A DNA stretch of 64,000 nucleotides from assembly GCA_032719365.1 (NCBI GenBank), contig CM064871.1, forward strand, positions 69,365,586-69,429,585, given 5' to 3'. This DNA is from Prinsepia uniflora. Lineage: Eukaryota; Streptophyta; Magnoliopsida; Rosales; Rosaceae. Under the pieces are notes generated by a model. The model was not told the DNA's origin. It saw only the letters and a list, made by a program, of their open reading frames with translations, and did no database searches. Made by a program: the position numbers and the translations under genes. This document shows, piece by piece, positions 1-10,263 of the stretch (the stretch's first letter is position 1; each line of letters opens with the position of its first letter).

Positions 1-496
1 ATGGTATGTCGGGTCGGGGACCCTAAATGGTTTTGGATTTTTGGATTTATATTTATGGCTTTGGGCGGAGGCCCACATGGTTGTTTATGTATGGTTGTGG
101 TATTCCACTGTTTTGGGCTGAGTTCCCACACTTGGTTTTTGGTTAACGGTTTTTGGGCTAAGGCCCTAATGGCTCGGTTGAGCAAACGTTTTGGTTACTG
201 GTTTTCGTGGCATGCATACGTTTTTATTGGAGGGCATAAATGTCTTATAAATGCATTTGATAAACTTATTGGTTTTTTCCACTCACAGCTTTTGGTTTTA
301 ATGCCCTTCAAGTTGATTACGGATGCGATTGCAGCAGAGACTGGGACATTGCACACCTCCTCCATCGGTCCTTGCGCACTCTGGATGCCCCGGTTGGGCA
401 GTGGCTCTTGGTTATCCCTTGTCTGACACTCCTTGTTGGACGGGAGCAGGGCACATTCCACGGTAATCCCAGGGGGGGTTGGGATGGGTCCTGTCA
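1..496 (+). mobile_element. 3' end of a long LTR (array-related family), cut by the window edge
   Basis: This stretch aligns by eye along its length with the last ~500 bp of the LTRs of the tandem array (compare 17408-17906). It shares the GGGTCGGGGACCC palindrome, the CCACTCACAG motif near 283, the CCCTTCAAGTTGATTACGG segment and the terminal GGGATGGGTCCTGTCA. It ends in CA at 496, and copia integrase sequence begins at once, so it was inserted into the copia element that follows. The 5' part lies outside the window, so solo LTR and full element cannot be told apart. It is noncoding. Confidence 0.8.
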
Positions 497-3145
497 CTTG
501 GAATTGCTGATGAACATTTGGTTCCCCATGTTCACACCTATAATGGTCTCGCAGAAACACTAATTCACCTTGGTAATGAGCACCAAGCTTCTAATTTCTA
601 GCGGGGGCAATGCAATATTGCATGCAGTAACATTGGTCCGGTTGAGGTCAACGCCACCCAACGATGTTCTGCGTTACAGCTGGTGACTGGGTACGAACCA
701 GATGTGTCGTACTTACGCATTTCTGGGTGTGCAGTTACGTGCCAATTGTGCCGCCACAACGTACACATATCGGACCTCAACAAAGGAGGGGCATACATGT
801 CGGTTATGAATCTCACTTCATTATACGCTATTTAGAGCCCTTGCATGCGATCTCATTTCCACAATATTGCGGATAGTAACTTTGATGAGACAATCTTCTC
901 GTCGTTAGGGGGAGATAAGAACATAAAACGTTCCTGAAGAACGACATGAATTAACGTGGAATGTCCCCACTATGTCTCATCTTTATCCCCGAACGCACAA
1001 AATAAGAACATAGTGCGGAGAATTCTAGATTTACAGAGTGTAGCTAATAATATGGCAGGCGCTTTCTCTAATCTAGCTAAAGTGACGAGATCACATATAC
1101 ATGTTGCAAACTTGCCTGCAATGATAGACATCCCAGTAGGACGTGACGTCCCAGACGGACGAGGTACGGCCATGGCGACTAACCAGTCATATGTCCCTAC
1201 CCAGAAGCGAGGTAGACTAATAGGTTCGAAGGATTCTTATCCCTGGAAAAGGATATTTGGCACAATCGAATCCCTTCTAAATATCAACTGATTCATCTCA
1301 TGAGATAATTCCGGATAATGGATCTATGACGGCGTTGGGGGACACTCCAACGTCTGAACCAACTCCCGAGAATAAAGAGATCTCGGTAAATCATGCATGC
1401 TTATGTAAGATAGGGAATCAGAATGATATTAACATCGATGATTTATATGTATTCGTGGTAGTTACCAAAATAATAATTAGAAATGAAATTGAACCTTACT
1501 CCGTTGATAAATGAATGCCAACGTAGAGAAGACTGACCAAAATGGAAAAACAATCCAGGTCGAATCAGATTCCTTGACAAAAAGGAAGGTGTTTGGACCT
1601 GTAGTTCCCACACCTCTCCATATTAAACCTGCAGAATTTAAATGGGTAGTCATAAGGAAGTGTAATGAGAAAAATGAGGTTGTGAGATATACAACTCATT
1701 TAATGGCGCACAGTTTTCTCAACGCCCTGAAATTGATTACGAGAAGACGTCTTCTCCCGTAATAAACGTCATAACGTTATTATACCTTATCAGTTTGGTA
1801 GTTTCCAGAAAAAACTGAATATGCAGCTTATAAACGTGGTTAATGTTTATCTCTATATGGGGTCTAAATAGAGATATGTTTTAAAATTCCTGAAGGACTT
1901 AAGATATATGATGCAAATATTTTCAGACCACGAAACAGGCTCTCCATTCGTTTGAGGCGTTCACTTTATGGATTGAAACAAACCGGACGGATGTGGTATA
2001 ACCGTCTAAATGAATATTTGATCAGATTGGGATATGTTATTAATGAACTGTGCCCATGCGTGTTTATTAAGAAAACAAGTTCCGGGTTCGCTATAGTGGC
2101 AGTTTATGTCGATGACATAAATCTGATTGGTACTCCTGAAGAGATCCAAGAAACCGCTAAGTACCTGAAGTTAGAATTTGAAATGAAAGATCTTGGGAGA
2201 ACACAATTCTGTCTCGGCCTGGAGCTCGAGTATCGTGCAGATGGAATTTTGGTCTATCAATCTAATCACATCCAGAAGATGTTCAGACGCTTTAATGAGG
2301 ATAAAGCGAAACCTTCAAGCACGCCCATGATCGTCCGAAGTCTAGATCCTAAAAAGGACCCCTTTCGTCTAGCAGATGATAACGAAGAGATATTGACACC
2401 AGAAGTACCATATCTAAGTGCAATAGGCGCATTATTGTATTTGGCTCAATGCACTAGACCAGACATTTCATTCGCTGTGAACTTGCTAGCTAGACTTAGA
2501 TCTGCGCCAACACGTCACCACTGGAATTGCATAAAAGACATCTTTCAATACCTTAGAGGTACAATGAATATGGGCTTATTCTATCCCTATGCATCGAGGA
2601 ATGAATCAAACCCCCTTAGCCCTCGAAATGATGCAGGCCTTGTTGAGTATACTGATACAGGTTACCTATTAGACCCACACAAGGCACGTTCCCAATCAGG
2701 TTATTTTTTTACCATTGAGAACACAGAAATATCTTAGAGGTCTACGAAATAGACCCTTGTTGTTACATCTTCGAATCATGCAGAAATTTTAGCCCTGCAC
2801 GAAGCAGCTCGTGAATGCATATGGCTAAGAGCCATTACTGGGCATATTCGAAGTACCTGTGGACTGAATTACACCCATGATGAACCGACAGTTATCTACG
2901 AAGATAATGCTGCCTGTATAGAGCAGATGAAGACCGGTTTCATTAAAGGAGACAGCACCATGCATATTGCACCGAAGTTTTTTTTTAAGCAACAACAGCA
3001 AGAACATCGGAAGATTGAGATCAAGTCAAGACGATCTCAAGATAATCATGCAGACTTGTTCACCAAGTCATTACCAAAGGCCATATTCCAGCAGCACGTG
3101 CAAGGCATTGGTTTACGTAGACTTGCTGATCTACCTACTCTATAG
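497..3145 (+). pseudogene. copia pol remnant: integrase C-part, reverse transcriptase, RNase H
   Basis: Integrase C-terminal sequence (LVTGYEPDVS-type block near 680-720, then the RYLEPL block near 830) is followed by a decayed connector with a short ORF at 956-1291 (QKRGRLIGSK) and a longer open stretch from about 1952 to 2737. The latter carries copia RT landmarks: SLYGLKQ, MWYNRL, and the catalytic YVDD at about 2105-2116. RNase H follows in other frames: GYFFTIEN near 2700, HAEI near 2775, EDNAACIEQM near 2900-2930, and the HADLFTKSLPKA block near 3046-3085, ending RRLADLPTL at 3145. At least one stop (TAG near 2736) and several frame changes lie between. RT itself is still open around the active site, but no complete polyprotein can be made. 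Confidence 0.88.
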
Positions 3146-3684
3146 TTTTCAGGGGGAGTCAAGATCAGAGGGAGTATCACGAAGTATACCAAGTATCCGG
3201 AAGTATACTGAGTATCCCGAAGTATACTTACATGATCATCGTGTACTCTTTTGTCCTACGACCAGGGTTATTTTGTCTCATTGGGTTTTGTTACCTGACT
3301 AGGTTTTAATGAGGCACATTTTGGTATGATTACCCCGCTAACAATGTATCCTAAAGATGCTATGATTTGACTCATATGCATTTGCTCATCTTTTCCCTTC
3401 GACCACGGGTTTTTCCCACTGGGTTTATCGGGCAAGGTTTTGGTGTAGCAACTGTAATGCATTTTTATTTCAATGGCGTTCTATCTACCTATGTTCCAGA
3501 AGAGACCACTTCAACTACCTCCAAAGATCCTGATGTGGTTACTATACACGCGTGTTGCACTCTTTTTCGTTCAACCAGAGTTATTTTTGTCCCATAGAGT
3601 TTTTGTCACCTGGCAAGATTTTAACGAGGCAACACATAAGAGCATAGCCCAGTGACACCATTACATGAAATATCCAAGGGGGAG
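3146..3684 (+). other. copia 3' untranslated region ending in a polypurine tract
   Basis: About 540 bp separate the pol stop from the LTR. The same segment, reverse-complemented, lies at 48597-49083 in the other copy, so it belongs to the element. It begins with a purine-rich run (CAGGGGGAGTCAAGATCAGA, 3150-3169) and ends with AAGGGGGAG directly before the LTR, the expected priming site for plus-strand DNA. No ORF in it resembles a protein family. Confidence 0.7.
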
Positions 3685-3816
3685 TGTTGTAAATATATTA
3701 AACTTTATGTCTATTTCTATGTAAGGGCGTTTATGTCCATGTATTGAAACCTAACCCTACTCATATATATGGAGGGTTTAACTCAATGAATTGATAACTC
3801 TATTGTGTTCACAACA
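3685..3816 (+). mobile_element. copia 3' LTR, 132 bp
   Basis: It starts TGTTGT directly after the polypurine tract and ends ACAACA, an exact inverted terminal match. It contains a TATA-like TATATATGG. It is shorter than the corresponding LTR of the sister copy (48382-48596, 215 bp), so one of them carries an indel. The 5' LTR is outside the window. Confidence 0.75.
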
Positions 3817-4035
3817 AATATTTGGTTGTTTTATTATATGGCATTGCACGGTTGGTTATTTGCATAGTTACATAGATATTTGTTGGTGAAAAACATCACT
3901 TTCATTGAGTTCGTTATGGTTACAGAATCATATGATTTTCTTTTTTGTCACACAAAGTTTCAGATGATTTAGATGAAAATAGATTTTCCGCTAGTTAAAC
4001 TTGAATGTACATATCTTGATATGGGCTATAATCAT
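3817..4035. other. Intergenic, nothing recognised
   Basis: AT-rich sequence between the copia 3' LTR and the tRNA fossil. I see no coding signal and no repeat. Confidence 0.5.
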
Positions 4036-4122
4036 CTCCTACGGTCGAGTGGTCTAAGGCATAGCGTTGAAACTGCCATGTAGACTTTTGTGCACCGAGG
4101 ATTCGAATCCCTCTTTTTTGAT
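4036..4122 (+). pseudogene. Fossil of a plastid-type tRNA-Ser(GGA)
   Basis: The sequence contains GGTCGAGTGGTCTAAGG (A-box/D-arm), GCGTTGAAACTGC (anticodon arm), ATGTAGACTTTTGTGCACC (long variable arm of a class II tRNA) and GAGGATTCGAATCCCTC (T-arm/B-box). Order and spacing match the plant plastid trnS-GGA as I remember it, variable arm included. The expected GGA anticodon reads GAA, and the acceptor ends (about ATCTCCT and TTTTTTGA) no longer pair, so it cannot be a working tRNA. It is probably plastid or mitochondrial DNA transferred to the nucleus. A tRNA-derived SINE head is the alternative, but I see no SINE body after it. Confidence 0.6.
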
Positions 4123-4645
4123 ACTCTTCATCTAATTTCGCAATGTAGTGCTTCAAATAATTAAGAATATATACTCCAACAACTAGACTTTTTTTCGTAT
4201 ATAAAGAAGACAAAATTGAGTATTTAAATTAACATTTCCTCATTAATACCCAATGAATTCTTGGCTGAAAGAAAAAAAAAATAGACAAATTAAATTAAAT
4301 AGGTAGCAGCTCAAAAATAGCCACCAACTTATTTATAGAATACGACCAAAGCCAGCCATATCATAAGTCTTAATTTCATTAATATAGCAATAATAGACAT
4401 CCAGACAACAATATTCCTCTATCGTATGTATCATCATATTTTAATCATAAGTAAGTCGGCAACGGCAATGCTCCTTTTTCTAATTCAAAAAAGTTGTCTT
4501 TTTTGACAACGTCGAAATCGAAAGAAAGATATCTCTCATTTCTATCGTCATTGTCTACCACAGCAAATCAACTTAAATAGTCAACTGGATCATCAACTCT
4601 CCTTGAAGGAATGAACCAAACCCAAAAACCAACACACAATAGAAA
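4123..4645 (+). promoter_or_regulatory. Upstream region of the intact P450 gene
   Basis: About 520 bp of AT-rich noncoding DNA precede the P450 start codon. They should contain its promoter and 5' UTR. The only TATA-like string close enough is weak (CTTAAATAG near 4572). No other motif can be called with confidence, and the transcription start is unknown. Confidence 0.35.
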
Positions 4646-6571
4646 ATGGGTGATTTTGGAGGAGTGAGAGTAGTAATCACTACTCTTGTAAGCTTGGTTA
4701 GTGTGTACCTTGTGGTAGCTGCGGTCAAGATCTTACACAAACAATGGTGGAACCCGAGACGCGTGCAGAAGCTGATGGCTTTGCAGGGAATCAAAGGCCC
4801 TTCTTACAAACTTGTCTATGGAAACACCAAAGAAATCTTCGCCATGCAAAATGAATCCATGAGCAGGCCCAAAAGTTTGTCACACGACATATTCTCTCAA
4901 GTTCAACCTCATTTTCACTTGTGGATCAAAGCATACGGTAAATTTGGTAACAAATGTACCCTTCATTGACTTCGGTTTTCAAATCTTATAGATTTTGGTC
5001 TTTTTTTTTTTTGTGACAGGGAAGAATTTTCTTCACTGGTATGGTTCTCGGCCTCAATTGGTGGTCACAGAACCTGAGCTGTGCAAAGAGATCTTGAATA
5101 ACAAAGACAGGGCTTATCCGAAGACCGAGCCTGAAGGGTTTGTGAGGAAGCTGCTAGGAGATGGGCTTGTGACCATCGAAGGTGAAAAATGGGGACTACT
5201 ACGTAAAGTGGCCAACCATGCTTTCCATGGAGAGAGCTTAAAGGTAGCAATTAGAAAATGCTTACAAGTTCAGATATTTGAAAATGAAAATTACCATTTA
5301 ATTTGGTAATGGCATGATTGCTGGTATGTTGTTTTACTAGAGCATGACTCCCGCCACGATTGCTGCTGCTGAGATGATGCTTGAAAGGTGGAAACATCAT
5401 GAGGGGAAAGAGATTGAGGTGTTTGAAGAGTTCAGGCTGTTCACCTCTGAATTGATTTCCAGGACAGCTTTTGGCAGCAGCTATTTGGAAGGGGAGAAGA
5501 TCTTTGAGATGTTGACCAAATTAGCGATCTTATCTTTCAATAATTTTTTCAAACCCAGAATTCCCATCATCAGGTAAATACGATGAATTGATTGGTATTT
5601 GATTTCGTGTAGCTTACTTGTTTTGTAAGAAAATATGAGTGCTTACTATTTCCTTCAATGTTGGGGCAGTAAGGTTTATAAAACCAGTGACGAGATAGAA
5701 TCAGACAGGCTTGAGAAGGAAGTGCGGGACTCCATTATAGACATGGTCAAGAAACGAGAAAACAACGCAATGAGTGGAGAAGAAGACAGATTTGGAAGCG
5801 ATTTTCTTGGATTACTGGTGAAGGCTCATCACGAAGCTGATTACAGCCAGAGGATTACAGTAGATGATTTGGTTGACGAGTGCAAGACATTTTACTTTGC
5901 AGGACAAGAAACGGCGAACAGTATGCTCTCGTGGACTGTTTTTCTCTTGGCACTTCATACAGATTGGCAAGACGAAGCAAGAAAGGAGGTCTTGGAAACA
6001 TTTGAAAAACAAAATCCGAGTACAGAAGGAATTACCAAACTAAAAATAGTAAGAAAATGTAGCTTAAATGTTACAAGTGTTCTAAATTAAGTATGAAATC
6101 ATGAGTTGTTTTCAATTGTTCATATTGATCATATTAATGCAGATGAATATGATCATCAATGAGTCTCTTAGACTATATCCTCCCGTTGTTTCGCTTGAGA
6201 GGAAAGCTGGAAGGGAAGTTAGGCTGGGAAACCTCACCATCCCGGCAAATGTTGAGTTCATTATCCCATGTTTGGCACTTCACCATGAGCCTGAGTTTTG
6301 GGGAGAAGATGTGCATCTTTTCAAACCAGAAAGATTCTCTGAAGGGGTTGCGAAAGCTACGAAGAATAACATAGCTACATTCTTACCCTTTGGAATGGGA
6401 CTTCGAAATTGTGTAGGCGTGAACTTTGCAACAAATGAAATCAAGATTGTTCTGTCAATGATTCTGCAGCGCTACACTTTCACCCTCTCCCCGGGCTATC
6501 AACACTCGCCATTTCGGGCTCTTACAGTTCGCCCTCAACATGGAGTTCAAGTAATGCTGCACTCTCTGTGA
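4646..6571 (+). CDS. Cytochrome P450, CYP72 clan, CYP749A-like (five exons, intact)
   Basis: A microsomal haem-thiolate monooxygenase. Substrate is unknown; CYP72-clan enzymes act on hormones, terpenoids and fatty acids. Exons inferred from GT-AG borders: 4646-4937, 5020-5243, 5341-5573, 5670-6048, 6143-6571. They total 1,557 nt, giving 518 residues with no stop. Residues ~8-30 form a hydrophobic N-terminal anchor, followed by basic KQWWNPRR. Landmarks: I-helix AGQETA at 327-332 (usual AG-x-E/D-T-T/S, last position here Ala), ExxR (ESLR) at 383-386, PERF at 438-441, and haem loop FGMGLRNCVG at 459-468 with Cys466 as axial ligand. Length and intron positions fit the family. The ATG is preceded by AGAAA and gives the full anchor. 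Two dead relatives lie downstream on the same strand (6970-11710 and 38479-38840), so this is the survivor of a local tandem duplication. The subfamily name is from recalled resemblance. Confidence 0.93.
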
Positions 6572-6969
6572 ACTGGAAGTACGAGGACCTTTGTTCATAT
6601 GTGTGCTGTCATGTCTTGTAATAACTTAGATCTTGTTCTTTCTGCTTAATTTGTTCCTTATTTCTGGTTGAATTCCCATTTATGCAAAATAATTGTTAGA
6701 AACAGAATAGAATCAGAGGAATGTAGAGAGAATTGAAGGCTAATAACATTACATGACAATACGACTTTTACACTAAAAAATTCTCCAATTAAGGGTACCA
6801 TGATGTGTTCTAGATGGTAAAGTGGTCAAAAATGGTGGCTAGCTTGTGCTATAATATTCACTTAACACATGAATTCTAATTAGTGATTATTAATCAAGAA
6901 TTAAAGGCACTAAGCAAGAGACTTAAAGAAAAGCCTAGTCGACAGAAAATCAGAGCAATTAAGAATAAT
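6572..6969. other. 3' flank of the P450 and spacer to its dead paralogue
   Basis: AT-rich DNA holding the 3' UTR of the intact gene. I see no strong AATAAA; weak AATAAC- and AATAGAAT-type strings occur at 6630-6715. A short open stretch before 6970 has no recognisable similarity. Confidence 0.5.
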
Positions 6970-7256
6970 GATGAGTTGTTTTGGAGCTCCAATGCTAGTC
7001 ATTGTTTCAAGCTCTCTCCTGTGTCTGTTCCTTCTCATTGTTTCAAGCTCATGAAGGTCTACTATAAGCTATGGTGGACTCCGAACCGCATGCAGAAGCT
7101 GATGGCTTATCAGGGGATCAAAGGCCCTTCGTACAGGCTTATCCATGGAAACAACAAACAAGTTGTCAGCATGAAAAAGGAGGCCATGGACAGGCCCAAA
7201 AATTTGTCACATGATGTTTTCTCCATAATTCTTCCTCATATGCACCCTTGGAACAA

Positions 7257-7261
7257 GATAT
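7257..7261. repeat. Target-site duplication GATAT, left copy
   Basis: GATAT precedes the left LTR and recurs directly after the right LTR at 10264-10268. This 5-bp duplication proves insertion into the P450 exon. Confidence 0.92.
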
Positions 7262-7943
7262 TGTTAAGAAATTAATCCTCCACCACGCAAGTGCTAACAA
7301 TAAAGATGAAAAAAAGGAAATAAAGAAATCAAGAACACAAAAGATTTAACGAGGTTCGGCCAATTAACTTGCCTACGTCCTCGGAGAGTTTTCTCCTTCA
7401 CTATGAGAGAATACAAAATACAAGATTACACTACTCAAGTTTATACCCAACTTGAGCCCTTGTACCCAATAGGATACCCCTTGTACACCCTCTCTCAACC
7501 CGAGAAAATCACTCTACCCCAAAGAGCTATACACACTCTTTCACCTTCTCTTAACCGAGAAGATCACTCTACTCCAAGAGCTATACACACTCTTGAAGTG
7601 CTCAAGAAGATCACTCTAGCCCAAGAGCTATACACACTCTTGAAGCACTCACTCACTTGTGAGGTGTTCTCCTTGATGTTGAAATGTGACCAAGCTCTCC
7701 ACCTTATATAGTGCTTAAGGCACAAGTTGTATTTATACTTTTCCAATGTGGGACATTTTCCTCACATTTCAACATCCTTCATTGAAGTCCATTCATGCAC
7801 CTTCTTCAATTAATGCTCTTCTTCATGAAGCTTCCACATCAATCTTTTCCTACAAGGTTGAATGAACAACACCATGTATTTATTCCCAATACATAATCAA
7901 ATTCAATGCATTAATAATCCACTAAGGAGGCATTAACTCAACA
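7262..7943 (-). mobile_element. 3' LTR of the gag-only copia element
   Basis: 682 bp, TGTTAAGAAATT at one end and AACTCAACA at the other as read on +. Nearly identical to 9582-10263. Contains internal repeats of the AAGATCACTCTA...CCAAGAGCTATACACACTC type at 7500-7640. Confidence 0.92.
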
Positions 7944-7956
7944 ATCTCCCCCTGCC
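7944..7956 (-). other. Polypurine tract of the gag-only copia element
   Basis: On the element strand it reads GGCAGGGGGAGAT directly next to the 3' LTR. Confidence 0.8.
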
Positions 7957-8155
7957 GACTTAGGTGGATAATGTTGCATCACCACTTCAATCCCTGAAGT
8001 TCATCTCAAATTGAGATACCGCTTGATATACCCACAGGCATTCCATTGGCCTTATTCTTGTACCAACTACACATACCCCGAATCAGTTGCATACGATCCT
8101 AGCTCCCCCTGATTCAAAATGGCCAATGCTATGTGCAGCTGCTCCGAGTCAACAA

Positions 8156-9538
8156 TTACCAGTTGGCTCCGAAGAGGGACCTCGACTTTGCCTCTTCCTT
8201 AGCAGGATTATCCTTCTCACCATCGTCTGAAACTTGGAAACATGTGGATAGCGTCTCTGCTGTGCCCGCAAACGAGACCCGCTTCAGGTACCTGTTCTCC
8301 TGTGCACCCTGTTTCCCAACAACCTTCGAGGTTTGAGTTTTTCCTATCAGACGGAACATACTTTTACATTTTTCTCCCTTCATTAGGACCATGCAGCCAC
8401 GTGACACTTTCATAACTCCCCCTGCTAACGAAACCTTGCAGCCCTTGGAGTCTAGTTGGCTCAAGGATATTAGATTTCTCCGGAACTTTGGGACATACAC
8501 CACATCACCCAATGTTCGAACTACTCCATCGAACATTTTGATCTTCACCGTTCCCGTACCCATGACACGACGTCTTGTGCCATCACCCCAAGTCACAAAT
8601 CCTTGGACTTCCTGGAACGTATCAAAATATTCTCTCCTAGAGCAAAGGTGATGAGAACAACCACTATCTAATATCCAATAATCTTGAGAAAAAATGTAAT
8701 TACCTTTGGAGACTGTGAGAAGTTCTCCAAAATCTCTAGACATCTCCGCTACACCAGCCAAGGAGCAATCTGAGCCCTTATCGTCCTTCTCTTTCATCAA
8801 TGGACAATCCGGCTTTATGTGTCCCCACTCCTTGCACTTGTAGCATTGCTTGCCCTTTCCTCTGCCTCTGGATTTAGACCTGCTATGCTCACTAAATCCC
8901 CTCGCAGTTGACCTTCCCTTACAATTCTGTTCATGAGCAATGAAGACGGAACCTTGAGAATCATCGGCTTTCCTTCTCTTCTCATGTGATAAGAGAGTCG
9001 ATTCTACATCCTCCATCTTCAGTGTATCCTTACCATACACAATTGTAGTAACAATATTCTCATATGAATCGGGAAGCGAGGTAAGAAGTAAAAGGGCTTG
9101 ATCTTCTTCCTCAATTTTAACCTCAACTCTTGATAGTTGATTTATCAATCCCTTGAACACATTCATGTGCTCCATGAGATTCGCACCTTCTCCCATCTTG
9201 AGCTTGTAGAGATCCCACTTTAAATTCAGCTTCGTTTGCAAGCCTTTCCCAAGATAAAGCTTCTCCATTTTCTCCCAAAGCTCAGGTGCAGAATCTACAT
9301 CATTAACATTATTTATAATATTGTCAGCAATATAAAGCCTAATAGTGCTGACACACCTGGATTCCAACTCGTCCCAATCTTCATCTGACATCTTCTCTGG
9401 CTTCGCATCCTTCCCCTTCAACGGTCTTGCAAGGCCTTGTTGAACTAGGATGTCCTTCACCCTCCTTTGCCATAGAGTGAAATTTCCTTTTCCATCAAAC
9501 TGCTCCACCTTGAAATGTGAACCGCTAGAACTTGTCAT
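8156..9538 (-). CDS. Gag-protease polyprotein, 460 residues
   Basis: Structural gag plus aspartic protease of a Ty1/copia-type element; gag packages the element RNA in virus-like particles. The start is the ATG at 9538 (MTSSSGSHFKVEQFDG). The reading frame stays open further upstream into the primer site, but without another ATG. Residues ~15-180 are a copia gag domain (LWQRRVKDIL, LWEKMEKLYL, LLTSLPDSYE). A basic Arg/Ser/Gly segment precedes a CX2CX4HX4C zinc knuckle at about 232-245 (CYKCKEWGHIKPDC). The protease motif LDSG (Asp ~291) and following SHH, GDGT and VYVP blocks are present. After MFRLIGK the sequence departs from copia: there is no integrase HHCC, and an unrelated Lys/Glu-rich tail ends at 8156. 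The intact frame suggests recent or ongoing use. Confidence 0.93.
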   Translation of the reverse strand: MTSSSGSHFKVEQFDGKGNFTLWQRRVKDILVQQGLARPLKGKDAKPEKMSDEDWDELESRCVSTIRLYIADNIINNVNDVDSAPELWEKMEKLYLGKGLQTKLNLKWDLYKLKMGEGANLMEHMNVFKGLINQLSRVEVKIEEEDQALLLLTSLPDSYENIVTTIVYGKDTLKMEDVESTLLSHEKRRKADDSQGSVFIAHEQNCKGRSTARGFSEHSRSKSRGRGKGKQCYKCKEWGHIKPDCPLMKEKDDKGSDCSLAGVAEMSRDFGELLTVSKGNYIFSQDYWILDSGCSHHLCSRREYFDTFQEVQGFVTWGDGTRRRVMGTGTVKIKMFDGVVRTLGDVVYVPKFRRNLISLSQLDSKGCKVSLAGGVMKVSRGCMVLMKGEKCKSMFRLIGKTQTSKVVGKQGAQENRYLKRVSFAGTAETLSTCFQVSDDGEKDNPAKEEAKSRSLFGANW

Positions 9539-9567
9539 GGCAAACCGCTCACGATCGATAAACCGAA

Positions 9568-9579
9568 GCTCTGATACCA
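9568..9579 (-). other. Primer-binding site for initiator-Met tRNA
   Basis: GCTCTGATACCA on +, that is TGGTATCAGAGC on the element strand, two bases inside the 5' LTR. This is the usual plant LTR-retrotransposon primer site. Confidence 0.92.
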
Positions 9580-9581
9580 CT

Positions 9582-10263
9582 TGTTAAGAAATTAATCCTC
9601 CACCACGCAAGTGCTAACAATAAAGATGAAAAAAAGGAAATAAAGAAATCAAGAACACAAAAGATTTAACGAGGTTCGGCCAATTAACTTGCCTACGTCC
9701 TCGGAGAGTTTTCTCCTTCACTATGAGAGAATACAAAATACAAGATTACACTACTCAAGTTTATACCCAACTTGAGCCCTTGTACCCAATAGGATACCCC
9801 TTGTACACCCTCTCTCAACCCGAGAAAATCACTCTACCCCAAAGAGCTATACACACTCTTTCACCTTCTCTTAACCGAGAAGATCACTCTACTCCAAGAG
9901 CTATACACACTCTTGAAGTGCTCAAGAAGATCACTCTAGCCCAAGAGCTATACACACTCTTGAAGCACTCACTCACTTGTGAGGTGTTCTCCTTGATGTT
10001 GAAATGTGACCAAGCTCTCCACCTTATATAATGCTTAAGGCACAAGTTGTATTTATACTTTTCCAATGTGGGACATTTTCCTCACATTTCAACATCCTTC
10101 ATTGAAGTCCATTCATGCACCTTCTTCAATTAATGCTCTTCTTCATGAAGCTTCCACATCAATCTTTTCCTACAAGGTTGAATGAACAACACCATGTATT
10201 TATTCCCAATACATAATCAAATTCAATGCATTAATAATCCACTAAGGAGGCATTAACTCAACA
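9582..10263 (-). mobile_element. 5' LTR of the gag-only copia element
   Basis: 682 bp, matching 7262-7943 with one difference noticed. It is followed by the second GATAT at 10264-10268. Confidence 0.92.

Larger units (their letters stand above)
497..3816 (+). mobile_element. Degenerate Ty1/copia retrotransposon, 3' two thirds
   Basis: The order integrase end, connector, reverse transcriptase, RNase H, 3' untranslated region, polypurine tract and 3' LTR is that of Ty1/copia. The 5' part, with gag and protease, is cut off by the LTR ending at 496. A second copy of the same family lies on the other strand at 48382-64000, and aligning the two makes the domain borders clear. Stops and frameshifts break pol, so this copy is dead. 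Confidence 0.9.
7262..10263 (-). mobile_element. Young non-autonomous copia-type element carrying only gag-protease
   Basis: Two 682-bp LTRs (7262-7943 and 9582-10263) bracket a 1,638-bp internal region. In the element's - orientation the primer site TGGTATCAGAGC (complement of 9568-9579) sits 2 nt from the 5' LTR, and a polypurine tract GGCAGGGGGAGAT (complement of 7944-7956) abuts the 3' LTR. The TSD is GATAT. The one LTR difference I noticed is A/G at 10032 versus 7713, so insertion is recent. The only ORF encodes gag and protease. Integrase, RT and RNase H are absent, so it depends on enzymes from another element, as TR-GAG-like elements do. Confidence 0.93.

Noticed and set aside
9539..9580. 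Extension of the gag ORF upstream to 9580
   Set aside because: It would need a GTG start inside the primer-binding region. The ATG at 9538 gives a normal copia gag N-terminus.
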